Below, piece after piece: positions 51,861 through 64,000 of a DNA stretch of 64,000 nucleotides. How positions within the stretch are numbered: position 1 is the stretch's first letter; the number at the start of each line of letters is the position of its first letter. This stretch comes from Nymphaea colorata (Eukaryota; Streptophyta; Magnoliopsida; Nymphaeales; Nymphaeaceae): positions 31,097,706 through 31,161,705 of the forward strand of contig NC_045139.1 in the NCBI RefSeq assembly GCF_008831285.2, in the 5' to 3' direction. The notes beneath the pieces were generated by a model that saw only the letters and a program-made list of their open reading frames with translations, did not search any database and had not been told where the DNA came from. The translations under genes were made by a program, and so were the position numbers.

Positions 51861-53940
51861 AATACATGTCAACGTGAAATCCAAATTCATTTAATAGCGG
51901 ATGTCTCCGAAGGGACATTTAACAACTGGTTTTGTTAAAAACAAAAGCTCTGCATAGTAATGGGATCCAGATTCAATATGCGGTTTTAAGACTAAATCCG
52001 AATGGAAGACCCGAAAATGGATCCAAACCAATTAGATGGTCGGACCCAAAATCTATTTTATTGTAGTAACCTGGACTGGGTCCGAAACAATTTACGTTCC
52101 TTGCACCATCGGAAGTCCGCGACCCGATCCACCCAATTTCTGTTCTAACATCCTCACCATCAGATACCATTAATTTCATCTTCACCGTACAGTTGTCAAG
52201 CAGTGGGTGCATTATTAAAATATTAATGGCGTTATTATTTGCACCTTAATTGTGGCCGTTGATCTTCATAATAGTTAACATTAAGTTCACTATGCAGATC
52301 AGTCAAGCTGACCCACAAACCAACTGACAAACATCAAGAATGTAATGTAGCCGCAGTCATAGAGGCGGAGTCAGAAATTTTTCACTAAAAGATGGAGTAA
52401 ATTACCATTTCAAAATTTGAACAGGAGCCGAAATATAAGTTTTCAAAATTTTATAGTATTTGTTGTATCGACAGTTTGATTCCCCTGGGTGCTATTTACT
52501 TTGACGGCAAGTAATAAAATGCATGCCACGGGGTGCGCAATTTCTACCCATGTCTCAGAACAGCTTTGGACCCTCGAGGCAACGGGAAAGGAGAGATTCT
52601 CGGCCCCCCTTTACTTTTATAATGTGATTCATGCATCTTTCGAACAAAATATTTCAAATAGTTGTTGGAAATAATGAATCTGAAATTTTGGAATCTAAGA
52701 ACTGAAGATCAAAGGTCACAAACACATCCCATGGTATTGCTCCCAAGTGCAAGACAGGAAAGTCTATGTTCAGATGCTTTACTTTAGAACACTTACAGCA
52801 ACAGTTATGAACCAAGAACTTTCAATAACAAAAGAAATGCAGCAACCAAATTCATATTATGTGAACAATTCTGTAGATTTATAAGAATTACTCCCAATCT
52901 TCATGCCAAATACAGCAAAGATCATAAACCCATAAATGAATCCTACATTAGAGCCGTTGCATTTTGTAACTCAAAGCCGATATTGATGCCTAAGTCGGAC
53001 CTGGTTTTCTTTCTATGCATCAGTGTAAACTAAGATGCTTAGTCATTTTGTTAAACTCATATAATAAAAAATACCCACAGAAAACACGTTTTTTAGAAAA
53101 AAAAAATATAGAACAGGTCAGCAGAAAAAAAGGAAAATGTAAAAAAAGCTAAAAATGAAATAAAAATCCTTTTTCACCTTTTCCTTTCGTTTTTTTTTCC
53201 ATGGTTTTCACAGTTTTTAACTACTAGATTTTTATATTCACATTTTTCTCATTTTGTTTTTTAGATTTTGGCTACCATTCTCTTTCTTGCCAAAAGATTA
53301 AGTATTTTATGATTTTCTTGAAAGAAAACAACTTTACTCTTTTAAACTCGGGAAAACATCACCGTTTAAAACCCAAAAACGATATTTATAGCTATGAATG
53401 GAAATGATTTGAACCATTAAGTAGTGCCGAGTCGGCTTCAAAACCCTCACAGTAAGCATCAAACAAACAATCAAGCGAAGTACTTGAGGACCAGAACAAT
53501 CAAACATCAGAAATCTTTCTCTCAACTCTTCTTGAAAGGTTCAACCGATTAGGGTGTGTTTGATAGCTTCCAATTTGGATTTCAGATCCTACGATAAAGC
53601 GAGGATTCGAGATCCTCGGTATGTAGCCAAAATCTCATATTTGAGGTTCGATAGGAGGGGGTCTGACCTCAAATCTTCGGATCTAAGATAAACAAATGCC
53701 CACTTAATGAACTCGCTTACCACAAATTTTTCATTGAAATATCACTTCAGATTGTCTAATTTTGAACTATTCAAACTGAGCCATAGCAAAATATTTGCTA
53801 TGAAACTTTGCGTTCTATCGTTCATGGTCATTTAGTCGGTTCTTGTTTCCATCTGAACAATAGTGTGATTATGGAGAGATGATAGGGATAAGCTTTTCAG
53901 AAAATTTTCAAATGAACAATTTCAAAGAAATCTTTCAATT

Positions 53941-54026
53941 TCTTATTTTACTACATAGGCTTTGGATCTAAGCATTTTGCATTTCTTATTTTACTACATA
54001 GGCTTTGGATCTAAGCATTTTGCATG
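53941..54026. repeat. 43-bp tandem duplication
   Basis: TCTTATTTTACTACATAGGC and the 23 bases after it occur at 53941 and again at 53984 with no differences seen. Confidence 0.93.
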
Positions 54027-57000
54027 GGACGTCTCGATCCACATCTTCTACGAGGTGGTTCCTGTAATACCCCAAGTGTTTAGTTTCGTATCGAAGATTG
54101 TGAGAAATCTTCAAGGGCTTATAATAATGTGAGGAACCCAAGAGTGGTTCGGGTTGTTACAGTTCCCATCTCGCCTTTCACTCTTGGGCGTTCTCGGGAG
54201 CCATAATGAAAGCGAGTCTTCATGGAGCAATTGTCACTTTCTCGAAATATAGTGTAAAAAAAAGGTCCGACCATTCAAGTCGGCATCTCTATATCCACTT
54301 AGTTGTACTAATGGCAGAAGTACGGTTTTGAATTCATTGCCAAATTTTCCATCCGAATTCAAGTTCAACTATCAATACAACATGAATTTGAAAGCATCTA
54401 CGCATAAATGCTTATAAATACTAGACTTTACCAGGTTTAGATGGTCGAATTCGACTTTGAACTCATGTTTGAGTGAAGGAAAGAAAACCTGGAACAATTT
54501 ATCCATTGCTTTCTTGGTCCCAACTGAGAATTCTTCTCCGCTGGAGTTGTGATAATGAGTTTGGATGCGACCAAATCCAAGCACATATAAGTTGTCTTTG
54601 GCTTTGATCGAAGGAGACGGTTTGAAAAGAGAAAGTCCGACATCAAATCATACAAAAACAACCTCCAACAGTGAGAAAGTGAATCAAATTAGGGTTGTTT
54701 TTCCCACATGTGGGATTCAAAATCGTATGTTCGTTCTGGGCCTCTCACTTTGGTGGTAGGATTATCTCCCGCTCACTCAAACTTAAAGATCCCAAGCCAA
54801 CTTGAGCTACAAATGCAGGGAGATTCTCATCATCGAGACACTTTCCACAAGGATTAAGAGTCTTTTCTTTGATTTCATTGGTACTTCTAATATGCTATTT
54901 GATTATTCTTAGACATGAGATATAAGGAATTGAGGACAAACTCTCCTTCCTTTGATCTTATATGGTTCCATGAGACCCATTTACACCATAAACCACAAAC
55001 TTCATGATTTGCCGATCAAAAGATTCGCGTATCAAAGCCAGGAATCGATTATACATTTTATTGTTTTGTGTTTTCAAATGGGTTGTTCCGAGACTTGAGA
55101 GGAAATAATCTCAAATCCTCTTAATGGGAGGGCAGATCAAACACAAATGGCACCCTGGGGGCGGCACAAAATGCTGGGGAAGATAAAAGCCAAGTGAACT
55201 TTTTCTACTTAAGAAATTAACTAGAGAAAATTTGTCTTCTTTGTCGAATAGTGGTCAAGAGCCCTACCCATTCATCTATAAGGAGGCCCACTTGCAGTTA
55301 AGAGCTTGATTTTCTCTACAAATCTCTCACTCAATTAAGCTACGGAAAAACTTATGAGGCGGCACTATATATGCCCAGCTATTCTTTGATCTAGGCTTAC
55401 CGGTTGATCGCCCTAATCGAAGCCTCGTAGAAGCAAACCTGAAAGCGATTATCTCACAGCTTCTGTCTTCATCTTCTCTGTTTTTTCTGCAGCCATTTAA
55501 CGCACATAATGGAGACACCACCCGAGAACGTGTTGCGCAGAAGAAGAGCTGATCAAGGGAGTCGTTCCGCTGAAAAGAACCCAATATTCTTATCACTGAT
55601 TTATGTTCTTCCCTCTTCAAAGAAGTCAGGGATAGTCTTTACTTCAGAATCATTAGCAAAGAACAGACACAAACGGGGAAAACTTCTCTCTCTCTCTCTC
55701 TCTTCTCCTTCATTCGCGGGACTAATTGTCGCCTGCCGGGTTGCACGCAACCGAGGTTACAGAAAAATGAACGTCGGCGGATAAATGCCGATGAGGACAA
55801 GATGTCAGCATTTTGCAAGTGCCAACGAAAGCTCAAGAGATAAAGTTTTGAAGAACGTCGTCCAGTCAATTCACGGTGCACAATGAAAAGCAAAATTCGT
55901 CATGGGAGCTTTTACCTTTTCCCTCCCTCGAAAGAACAAAGAAAACTCAGCAAAACCCGAGCAATTGAATTGATTCGTTCTATTGGAACTAATAAGCATC
56001 CTTCATCTTCATTTCTTTTTCCCGGTAGAAACACAGACAGAGTTGCTGCAACTATCAGCTACATGCACGGAGAATCGTAAAGAACAATCCCAACCTTTCA
56101 TCTTTCTATACAAATAAAAAAAAAAGAGTTGTAAATTGGAACTAAAAGATGAAAATGTCATTTCCTTTTCTCTTTTTTCTCTACAACTGTTGACATGGAA
56201 GAAATCAGAAGTTGAGATTCATTCTTACAAGTCTAGCACCTAAGAGTTTGGTGCCTAGCCATTTTCCTATACATATAGACACATTTCATAGTTGGTTGCA
56301 ACTTCATCCAAAAAGGAAAAAAGAAAAGCGAATGACAATTTGCACCTGACTATGAAGAAAAGTAACTTTATACGTGGCATCTTGTGAACTATTTTTTAAA
56401 TTAAGAAAATATCTCTTAATCAGTTTATACAATCTTTGTATGTAGACCTTAAATCCGCCGGTCAGATGGCTAAAAATTTAAAAACTACGATAAAGAAAAC
56501 TCATAAACTGTTGCTAAAACTACAAAAAAACGGTGACTGTTGATGTTAATATTCTCATAACAACTATTTTTAATATAAACTACAAAAAACTCCTCGTCTT
56601 TTTTTGGTACAGGGATTACTTTCGATGTCTCGGGATGCCACCCCTACCGTACTTCAACTTGCACATTAGTGACCTCCCATTTATTTGTAGTACAAAGAAT
56701 TGATGTCCCAGATATCCAGAATAGAATTGGCTTGCCCGCCTACCAGTCCACACCAACTCCATTAAAGGCTACTCGACAAATTCCCTGCTCTCTTTCCCTT
56801 CGGAAAGAGAGATAATGCAAGCGAGCCAATACTTAAAAAGCTTTTCAAAAGATTGAGTAGCCTCCTATTGGTACACGTGGCTGACGTGAGCTCTTAAATA
56901 TAAAATGAATGTACCCGAATGTGGATAATATTGCACTCCAATCTTGGTGAATGTGGATCATTGGTGCTTAGTTGAAATGGCTGCAGCACTTTGGCCAGAA

Positions 57001-57359
57001 AATAATGCGGCAAAGCCGTGCAAGGCAATCCATCCAAACTTTTAATGGTTGAAAGAAGATATAAGCGTCGATTAATTGATTTATAGCTTCCCACCATCTC
57101 CCTTTTCTCTTTCATTCTTTTGTTTAATCCAAAAAGGTGCGGGAAAGAAGCTCGTTGCAAATTCTCTTGCTAATTTGCTTTGGTGTTAGGCAGATCATAA
57201 AATATGCTAAAGCATCTTCATTCTTCACCAACCCTTTTGATGTTTTTTTTTTTTTTTAAATGTTTGCTTAGGGGAAACCGTGTTTGCTGTCAAACCCCCA
57301 AGGCCATACCTTTAGGGTCTAGTTTGACCTACGATGTATCCTTGTACTCCAGTATTATT

Positions 57360-57790
57360 ATTAGGGATGTTAATGGATCATAAGATTTTTTATATTAACA
57401 TGTTTGGATTCAAATACAAATAAAGAAAAGTCATGTCTCAATCAGAATTCAAAATTCAATTTCACAATTCGAATCCAATATGTATCCGTTTTTTTTACAT
57501 TTACATATGAATCTGAATCCGAATTTTGAACCAAATTTAGCCAACTTTCAAAATATTAGAGGTTCTGGTTATAAAATTTTTGTTTAAAACTAAATCTGAT
57601 CTAAACTCAAATATGAATCGGTTCGAAATTTATGTATATTCGAATGCAGATATAATTGGATGTCAATTTTTAAATCTAAATCTGATCTGATTTGTTAATT
57701 AGATATTACACTTTTTTCATGTCTTTTTTATTTTGGTAATGGCTCTACCACCTAATATCCAATCCAAATCGGATATATTAACATCACTAA
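57360..57790. repeat. degenerate GAATCCGAAT-type repeat
   Basis: ATGAATCTGAATCCGAATTT and similar words are spread through about 400 bases. The order of blocks resembles that at 58220-58680, suggesting two copies of one element. Confidence 0.6.
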
Positions 57791-57889
57791 TTGTAGTTCA
57801 AATCTTACAAATGTCATTTCTTGCACAAACAAAATCCATGGAAAAGTTTAACTGAAAAGGGTTTGACGGCTGCTCTCGAAAGGGTTTAA

Positions 57890-58025
57890 GACGGTGGCGG
57901 AGCCAAAAATTTCTAGCACCTACACATAAATAAATAAAAAGTTACTAAAGTATCAATATATAAGACAATTTTGGTGCGCTGGCATGGGCAAATGCCACGA
58001 CAGCCTACTCCTGCCTTGGCTACTA
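57890..58025 (-). repeat. fragment with the 'GGCGGAGCC...GGGCAA...GCC' plant repeat motif
   Basis: GGTGGCGGAGCCAAAAATTTC at one end and CTGGCATGGGCAAATGCCA at the other resemble the ends of the repeat near 50.4 kb, in the opposite orientation. Confidence 0.45.
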
Positions 58026-58219
58026 GTTTAAGACTACTAGTCTAAGGGAAGGTTTTGGTTTGAACCATCTCAAATCCTATGGTTTTACATCCAGGGCATT
58101 TTTTTTTCCTGATTCCCATTCTAAAATTCTAAAGTTCTCATTTCCAAGTCTGGAAAGCAACAACCTTTTATTCGAATTCATGCCATGCAATCTCTATCTC
58201 TTTGTGTAAATAAAGATGT

Positions 58220-58581
58220 CAACAGATCAGATTCGAATCAGGTATCCCTTGAACCATATTCACATTTTTTTGTACTCACATATTCAAATTTGAATTTCAA
58301 TTCGAATACAAACAAAGAAAAGTCAAATATGAATCTGAATCTGAATCTGAATCCCAAATCTAATCTTACAATTTGAATCAGTCCTGAATCTGATTTTTAT
58401 ATTTATATCAGAATTTGAATCCAAATTTAGAGCAGAATTTTGCCAAATGTAGGGGCATTAAATGCGACTTATTTGTTTCAAAATAAATCCGATTCGAACC
58501 CCTACCTGAATCTGATAAGATATTTATGTATATTTGAATTTGAATACCAACCTGTTCAGATGTCATTTCTTAAATCTGAAC

Positions 58582-58638
<57 letters not shown>

Positions 58639-58680
58639 GATCAATTGAATACCCGATAAAAATAGGATATATTGACATGG
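58220..58680. repeat. degenerate GAATCCGAAT-type repeat interrupted by (AT)n
   Basis: GAATCTGAATCTGAATCTGA and related words lead into a (TA)n tract at 58583-58635. The arrangement parallels 57360-57790, which lacks the long (TA)n. Confidence 0.6.
58583..58635. repeat. (AT)n microsatellite
   Basis: A run of about 50 bases of alternating TA. Confidence 0.92.
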
Positions 58681-60015
58681 TTACTTGTTAAGTAAGAAAA
58701 TTTGGATTTTGCATTTCCGCTGCTTGTGTTTGATTTGGAAGGAAGTCCACAAGAATATTGGTAGAACAGAACCGGAAGAAAGGTGGGATGGGAAAGTAGA
58801 AGTAGCAACCGATTGGGGACGAGTCAAAGAGAAAATTATATGAAAGCAATCGAAAGGAATGGGCATTTGTTCGGGAGCACCTTCATCCCGAATCTCAAGT
58901 CTTTCCAATTCCTTCTAAGTCTTTGAGAAGTGTTTTGGAAGCAATTCCCTTTGTCTCCATTAGTGGCAAACTGATTCGGTTTTGTGCTTCGTTCAAGAGT
59001 GCCCGTATCAACTTTTAACTATTTCTAGAAGATTTTTTCTTTTACATATTTTTTTGGCTTATTTGTCTGTTTTATTTCTCTTTTTATAAAATAATTTTTA
59101 AATATTTTTTGGCGGATTCATAATTCATTCAGCTGTAGCTGTGAATATGTAAGCCTGCAGAATTCGGTGTACCAGCTGATCATTTTCACAAGGAGGAGTT
59201 GGAAAATTAGAATTTCATTTTTAGCACTAGATTATGGTTATAACTGCACAAAACCAGTTTGTTTTCTTTTTTTCCTTATATGGGATGAGCGTTTGCTGCC
59301 CATTTTGGTTTGTTTCACCCCGGATCTCATAGCCGCGTTGATTTAAGATCATAGGGTCTTAAATTCGCGATGACCTTAAATCTCCGATTGTTAACATGTA
59401 GCATAGATTTAAAATTCATACTATTGAGATCGTCAGTTTGTTAAGAATAAGGATCTCCAAAAACACATATTTTTATGCAGTTTTGAAGCTTTGGATCTAA
59501 GATACGAAGCTATCAAACTCAACTTAAAGTTTTTATTTTTATCATTATATCTAAAAACTCAGTTAAATTGGATATAATTAAACGTGGATCGGTTTTCATT
59601 TTTTAGTTGAAAAACTTGAATAAGACCGGATCCCATCAAAACTCAGAAGTTAGACGGATGACCTCTTGAGAAGCTCAAGAAGACACTTATTTCCTTAAAA
59701 TAAAAAACTCGGAATTTTGCATACACATGGGCCCGTTTCAGATCTAACACACAAAAAGATGAGTTCCTGATCCAAATTTCCCAACCAAAGCGGGTGCTTT
59801 CACCTGATTGGAATGCTTTTCCTTGGAACTTATTTTCCCATCTCCCATTGATAGATTTACTTCCTTTTCTTCGTACTTCTTTTCCCAATCGAATGCCACG
59901 GTTTCCCAGTTCCCGGTGTTTTCCTAGGATAATTTTCCCTTGGATTCCTACAATCCAAACAGAGGCAAGCAAACAGTTGATTAATGTGTCAGATACACAA
60001 ATATTAACACATGCA

Positions 60016-60038
60016 CATATATATATATATATATATAA
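60016..60038. repeat. (AT)n microsatellite
   Basis: A short perfect alternating AT run. Confidence 0.88.
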
Positions 60039-60589
60039 GTGGTGCATCCCACGCGTTCTCCATGAGCACCACGGAACAGGAGCCGAGAATGGCCCATTCC
60101 CCACCATTAGTGGGCTCAAAAGTGGAACCAATCAAGACCAGTCAGTCGCCTGGCTTGTCACCAGAAAAGCATGCTCCACTACCTCCAGTCAAGGGCTGAC
60201 CGAGAAAAGTCGGACACGCAAACACGGGACCCCTTGACCACCCCATTCACCATGTTTTGGATCCACTCGGCTCCATTAACAAACGGCAAATTTGATTTTT
60301 CTCTCATACATTCACATCATCTTTCCAATTGCCTCTCTCAAGTGAGGACAATTGCCTCTTTCAAATGAGGAGGAAGAAGAAGAAGAGAGTCACAATCTTT
60401 CGTTGTCCACCGGGCGCCATGTGCTGCCTTTGTGTTTGTGCTGAACATGGATCAGGTTGCCACTTGGGCAACTTTACGATGTGTCCCGCCGTCTGCGCTG
60501 CATCACCTGATACCGACACAGCTCTGAACCCTAAAAGCAAAGGACAAAGAAGAGAAGAGGCTTTACCTCTTATTTGGGTCAGTGGGTTA

Positions 60590-61150
60590 ACCTCCCGCTC
60601 ACTCAGAACTGGCCGTTCATGTGACTGTCAGCTCCAGCCCTACTATTCCGGCCGACACCAGCGAATTGTAGAAGATGCCATGTCTCTCTTTTTGCAATGT
60701 CAAAAGCTAGGAGAACTCTAATATGGACTAATGATCTGGTCGGCAACGGCTCAAATCTGGCCGTTCATTTGGCTGTCAATATACTCTCATTCAACAGATT
60801 GACAGCTCCGGCCTTACTATTCCGCCCGGCACTGCGGACTGCCTGCAAATTAACGTAGAAGATGCCATGTCTCTCTTGTTGCAATGTCAAAAGCTGGGAG
60901 AACTCTAATATGGACTAATGATCTGGTCGGCAACGGCTCAAATCTGGCCGTCCCTTTGGCTGTCAATATACTCTCATTCAACAGATTGGCAACTCCAAAC
61001 TTACGATTCCGGCCGACACAGGCGACTGCCTGCAAATTGTAAAAGATGCCATGAGTAGGAAACCAATCTTGGGAAAGTCTCTCTGGTTGCAATATCAACA
61101 GCTGGGGAGAACTCTACCGTGGGCAAATCATCTGGCCGGCAACGGGCCTG
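60590..61150. repeat. 184-187-bp tandem repeats, about three copies
   Basis: The landmark GTAGAAGATGCCATG occurs at 60668 and 60855, and as GTAAAAGATGCCATG at 61039, spacings of 187 and 184. Between landmarks the order is conserved: TTGCAATGTCAAAAGCT, GGAGAACTCTA, ATCTGG.CGGCAACGG, CAAATCTGGCCGT, ACTCTCATTCAACAGATTG, CTATTCCG, GCGACTGCCTGCAAATT. Copies 1 and 2 are closest. Copy 3 has a small insertion after ATG. No coding sequence is recognised. Confidence 0.85.
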
Positions 61151-62801
61151 CTGCTAATGCGCACGCAGTGACAGATTGCAGGAATATCAAACCATTACAA
61201 TAATGTTTGAAATTTTGAGCCAATGAAAGATTATATATGATAGTCAAATCCGATCTTCAAAGTCGAATTGTCACAGGAACAATTTTGTATTTAATATAAT
61301 GTCTCCGCAGTATATTATAAGGTTTGAAACACATTTATCCTTTGTACGGCACCAATTACATGTCAATTGGCAACTCTGAAAGACTAGCAATAACAAAAAT
61401 CAATGTCACAAACATGACATCCAGCACCCACAGGGCCATGCCATTTTTTCTCTTGGTGGCTTTATATATATAAGTAAATGCAAGTGCCCAATTGGAGGGT
61501 GACACCCTTTTCGAGGAAATGTCAGAGGTTGTCTCTCTCTTTCGACTAATGGCAAGCCGAAAAATCTCCCAGCAGGTTTGCATCGGAAATTATGAAGAAT
61601 CGAACCAATAACCTTCTTGAAGCCGGGGGCTCTACCTAGCCAGGTGGCCGGAGCTCTTGTTAACGGGCCGCGTCCTGTCGACACGTGGTTTTCTTTTTGG
61701 GCTTCATGCAAAGCTCTCATGAGGTTTGAGGATAAAGAAGAGGATGTCTGCTGATTCTGATACAAACTTCAGCGCCCAAAAGAAGAATCCTCCTCACAAC
61801 CAGCATGGCCAGTCAAAGTGCCTTAGTGCCCAACCACATTCAGTTTCTGATTTTGTTATGCACTACTGTGGAGAAGACAGAATAGCTTCTCATGAATTTA
61901 ATTAGAGTAAAGGAGGAGGGCAGTTGCCCTTTTGCTTCTTTTCTTCTTTTGATTAATAATAAGAGAGACTGTTGGGTACTTGAGGAAAAGTAGTGGCTAC
62001 CATCCATTGAGTCAGATCCCAATTCCTAACAGGTTTTGGATTGACCCTTCAAAACTACTAATAGGCTAGCTGTTTGAGGGGGTCCTTTCAAACATGCTAT
62101 GACATGCAACAATAGAATTGTCCATTACAGCTGCACTTCAATGACATTTTGAAGATTAAGTTGTGTTCATTTACACCGGATCTGAGATCGGAGGTGATCA
62201 GAGAACTAGAGATTGAAAGCTAGTTTCTCCTTTTTCGGAACGAAGTTTTGAAGATACAAAGAAGATTGCAAATCCTTCTTCTTACATTAGTAGCGAAATT
62301 CGCGATTCATTTACCTTTGCAGGCAACCTTCAATTTAAGATGGATATATATAGATTGGTAGAACCAAATCGATAGGTCAAGACAAAGACCAGATCCTTTA
62401 AGTATTGTATTTAATGTTTTTTCTGAAAAGCTAACCTTACTAATATGATTTTAAGGATAGGTTGACACAAAATATATATTAAGTTGATCAATTTTTTTGT
62501 GTTTTAATAGTGTTTTTATAATAAGTAAAAACGAATGGTTTTCATAGCATCAACTTGGTAACAAAAAAAGTAACATTTTTTCGTGAAAACAACTTGATTT
62601 AGAGCATGTTTTACATCAAAATAGCTTATAAATATATTAAGATGTTTATATTTTATTTAAAATAAAAGTTTTTTAACAAAAAAAAAAAAAAACTAAAGGG
62701 TCTGGCTTTTTAGCAATTTCCCTCTCTCTATGTGTATTTCAGTAATAAGTTGGTCAATGTATTGTTTTGTTGGTGCTAAGCAACATAGCGCTTTTTGGCT
62801 T

Positions 62802-62809
62802 TATAAATA
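62802..62809 (+). promoter_or_regulatory. TATA box of the MATE transporter gene
   Basis: TATAAATA stands about 200 bases before the start codon, followed by a CT-rich leader. Context and spacing suit a core promoter with transcription starting near 62835. Confidence 0.6.
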
Positions 62810-63009
62810 ACCTCTCCTTCCGCCTCACATCACTCATTCCCTCGTCAGTCGTCACTCTCTCCCTCTCAACAGTTCTCCGGAAGACGGCACTGACGACGTA
62901 AGAGGGAATTGCCGGCACTCTGTCTCTACCTTCTTCCTCCAAATTAAACAATCAACTTGCCTCTCTGCCTTTCTCTCTGTTGGGTAAGCTCCTGATCTCC
63001 GCTACCACC

Positions 63010-64000
63010 ATGTGCGAGGCGAAGCGACCCATGGAGGAGGAAGCGGCCAGTCTCCTAAAATCCGACCAAGAGCACCAGCCCCAAAGCCTCCATGACCAGC
63101 CCGAGCCAACCTTGCTCACCCCTTTCATCGACGCCAAGCCCCATGAATTCGCTGCCAAGAAGGACCCTCTGTCCCACCTGGAGGAAGGCGGCGACGCCGC
63201 GGAGTTCCGCCGCCCTGAAGACTCCGTCGCCTCCGGTTACGTCAGAGAGCTCTACGACCTCGGCCGCATAGCCCTCCCCATGGTCCTCAACGGCCTCTTC
63301 CTGTACTCCCGAACTTGGGTATCCATGGTCTTCCTTGGTCGCCTTGGCGGCCTCCCGCTAGCCGGCGGATCCCTCGCCATCGGCTTCGCCAACATCACCG
63401 GCTACTCCATCATCTCCGGTCTCGCAATGGGAATGGAGCCCATCTGCGGCCAGGCCTTCGGCGCCAAGAAGCACTACCTCCTCGGCATCACCTTCCACCG
63501 CGCCATCCTCATGCTCCTCTGCGCCTGCATTCCCATCTCCCTCCTCTGGCTTAACATGCACAGGATCTTAATCTTCCTCGGCCAGCAGCCGGACATCGTC
63601 GAGCTCGCCCACTACTACATTGTTTACTCCCTCCCCGACCTCTTCGCCCAAGCCCTGTTGCACCCACTTCGCGTCTACCTCCGCACGCAGACCCTCACCA
63701 TGCCCATCACCTACTGTGCACTGGCCGCCATAGCCCTTCATTTTCCCGTCAACTACCTCCTGGTCACCGTCTTCGACATGGGTATCCGCGGTGTCGCCCT
63801 TAGCGCCGCCTGGACCAACGTCAACATTGTTCTCTGCCTCCTCTGCTATGTCTGCTTCTCGAAGGCCTGTAAGTCGTCCCGAGTTCGAATTTCCACAGAG
63901 TGCCTGAGGGACTGGTACTCGCTTGTCAGCCTCGCCATTCCCAGCTGCGTCTCCGTCTGCCTGGAGTGGTGGTGGTACGAGATAATGATCCTCCTCTGCG
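63010..64000 (+). CDS. MATE efflux transporter (DETOXIFICATION family), 5' part, cut by the window edge
   Basis: Family role: a proton- or sodium-driven antiporter that exports organic molecules across the plasma membrane or into an organelle. The open frame from ATG 63010 (context CCACCATG) runs 330 codons without intron or stop and leaves the window. The first 80 residues are hydrophilic. Membrane segments follow from about residue 83. Family blocks are LPMVLNGLFLYSRTWVSMVF, FLGRLGGLPLAGGSLAIGFA, NITGYSIISGLAMGMEPICG (129-148), QAFGAKKHYLLG, LPDLFAQALLHPLRVYLR and IPSCVSVCLEWWWYEIMILL (310-329), all typical of the DTX48-DTX56 branch. An intronless layout is normal for that branch. Third codon positions are almost all C or G, unlike the AT-rich surroundings and the other four genes. 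The member number cannot be assigned. The N-terminal region before the first membrane segment seems longer than in Arabidopsis DTX49. Confidence 0.93.
   Translation, partial: MCEAKRPMEEEAASLLKSDQEHQPQSLHDQPEPTLLTPFIDAKPHEFAAKKDPLSHLEEGGDAAEFRRPEDSVASGYVRELYDLGRIALPMVLNGLFLYSRTWVSMVFLGRLGGLPLAGGSLAIGFANITGYSIISGLAMGMEPICGQAFGAKKHYLLGITFHRAILMLLCACIPISLLWLNMHRILIFLGQQPDIVELAHYYIVYSLPDLFAQALLHPLRVYLRTQTLTMPITYCALAAIALHFPVNYLLVTVFDMGIRGVALSAAWTNVNIVLCLLCYVCFSKACKSSRVRISTECLRDWYSLVSLAIPSCVSVCLEWWWYEIMILLC

Larger units (their letters stand above)
42405..62800. other. 20-kb gene-poor region with repeats
   Basis: No exon with recognisable similarity is seen on either strand. The content is AT-rich spacer with nine long (AT)n tracts, (GA)n runs, several short tandem duplications, degenerate GAATCCGAAT-type repeats, fragments shared with other parts of the window and 184-187-bp tandem repeats near 60.6-61.1 kb. 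A GC-rich patch at about 45110-45360 has an open frame of 114 codons with no family signature. Confidence 0.55.

Noticed and set aside
59643-60131. Open frame of 162 codons on the minus strand crossing an (AT)n tract
   Set aside because: It contains a microsatellite-encoded YIYIYI part and no family similarity.
60329-60721. Open frame of 130 codons on the plus strand
   Set aside because: It runs into the 187-bp tandem repeats and shows no domain. Cysteine-rich composition alone is not evidence.

Overview
The window is nuclear DNA from a flowering plant. It has intron-split genes with GT-AG borders, plant-specific families (F-box/PP2 lectin, SEUSS-like, CRR1, BAG, MATE/DTX), AT-rich spacers, many (AT)n and (GA)n microsatellites, and decayed transposon sequence. 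The lineage cannot be fixed from the sequence alone. The sharp rise in GC and C-ending codons in the MATE gene is a feature often seen in monocots and some early-diverging angiosperms.

Five protein-coding genes can be supported. (1) An F-box/PP2-lectin gene of the PP2-A13 type on the + strand (5813-8070, 3 exons), with an apparent one-base deletion inside the F-box. (2) A SEUSS-like transcriptional co-regulator of the SLK2 type on the - strand (15381 to about 23939, 9 coding exons). It has an 81-bp in-frame duplication and no identifiable AUG start. (3) A CRR1-type, DapB-like chloroplast protein on the - strand (29104-32382), rebuilt from ten exons whose nine introns are all phase 0. (4) A BAG-family co-chaperone on the - strand (38617-41498, 4 exons, 272 residues). 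(5) The 5' part of an intronless MATE/DETOXIFICATION transporter on the + strand (63010 to the window edge).

The rest is spacer. Bases 1-5180 and 8071-15380 are AT-rich, with microsatellites, repeat fragments and the C-terminal relic of a LINE retrotransposon (about 12280-12918). A 1.1-kb tandem duplication lies at 33001-35161. One copy carries a small GC-rich inverted-repeat insertion and the other a 99-bp internal duplication, so each copy shows the other's ancestral state. The 20 kb between the BAG and MATE genes is gene-poor and holds long (AT)n tracts, a family of degenerate GAATCCGAAT-type repeats, 184-187-bp tandem repeats near 60.6-61.1 kb and fragments shared with other parts of the window.

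The five genes are unrelated housekeeping or signalling genes (ubiquitin ligase adaptor, transcriptional co-repressor, NDH complex biogenesis, Hsp70 co-chaperone, efflux transporter). There is no sign of a cluster or an undescribed multi-gene system. The observations most worth a second look are the F-box frameshift, the missing SLK2 start codon, the SLK2 exon duplication, the apparent loss of DapB catalytic residues in the CRR1-type protein, and the insertion history of the 33-35 kb duplication.
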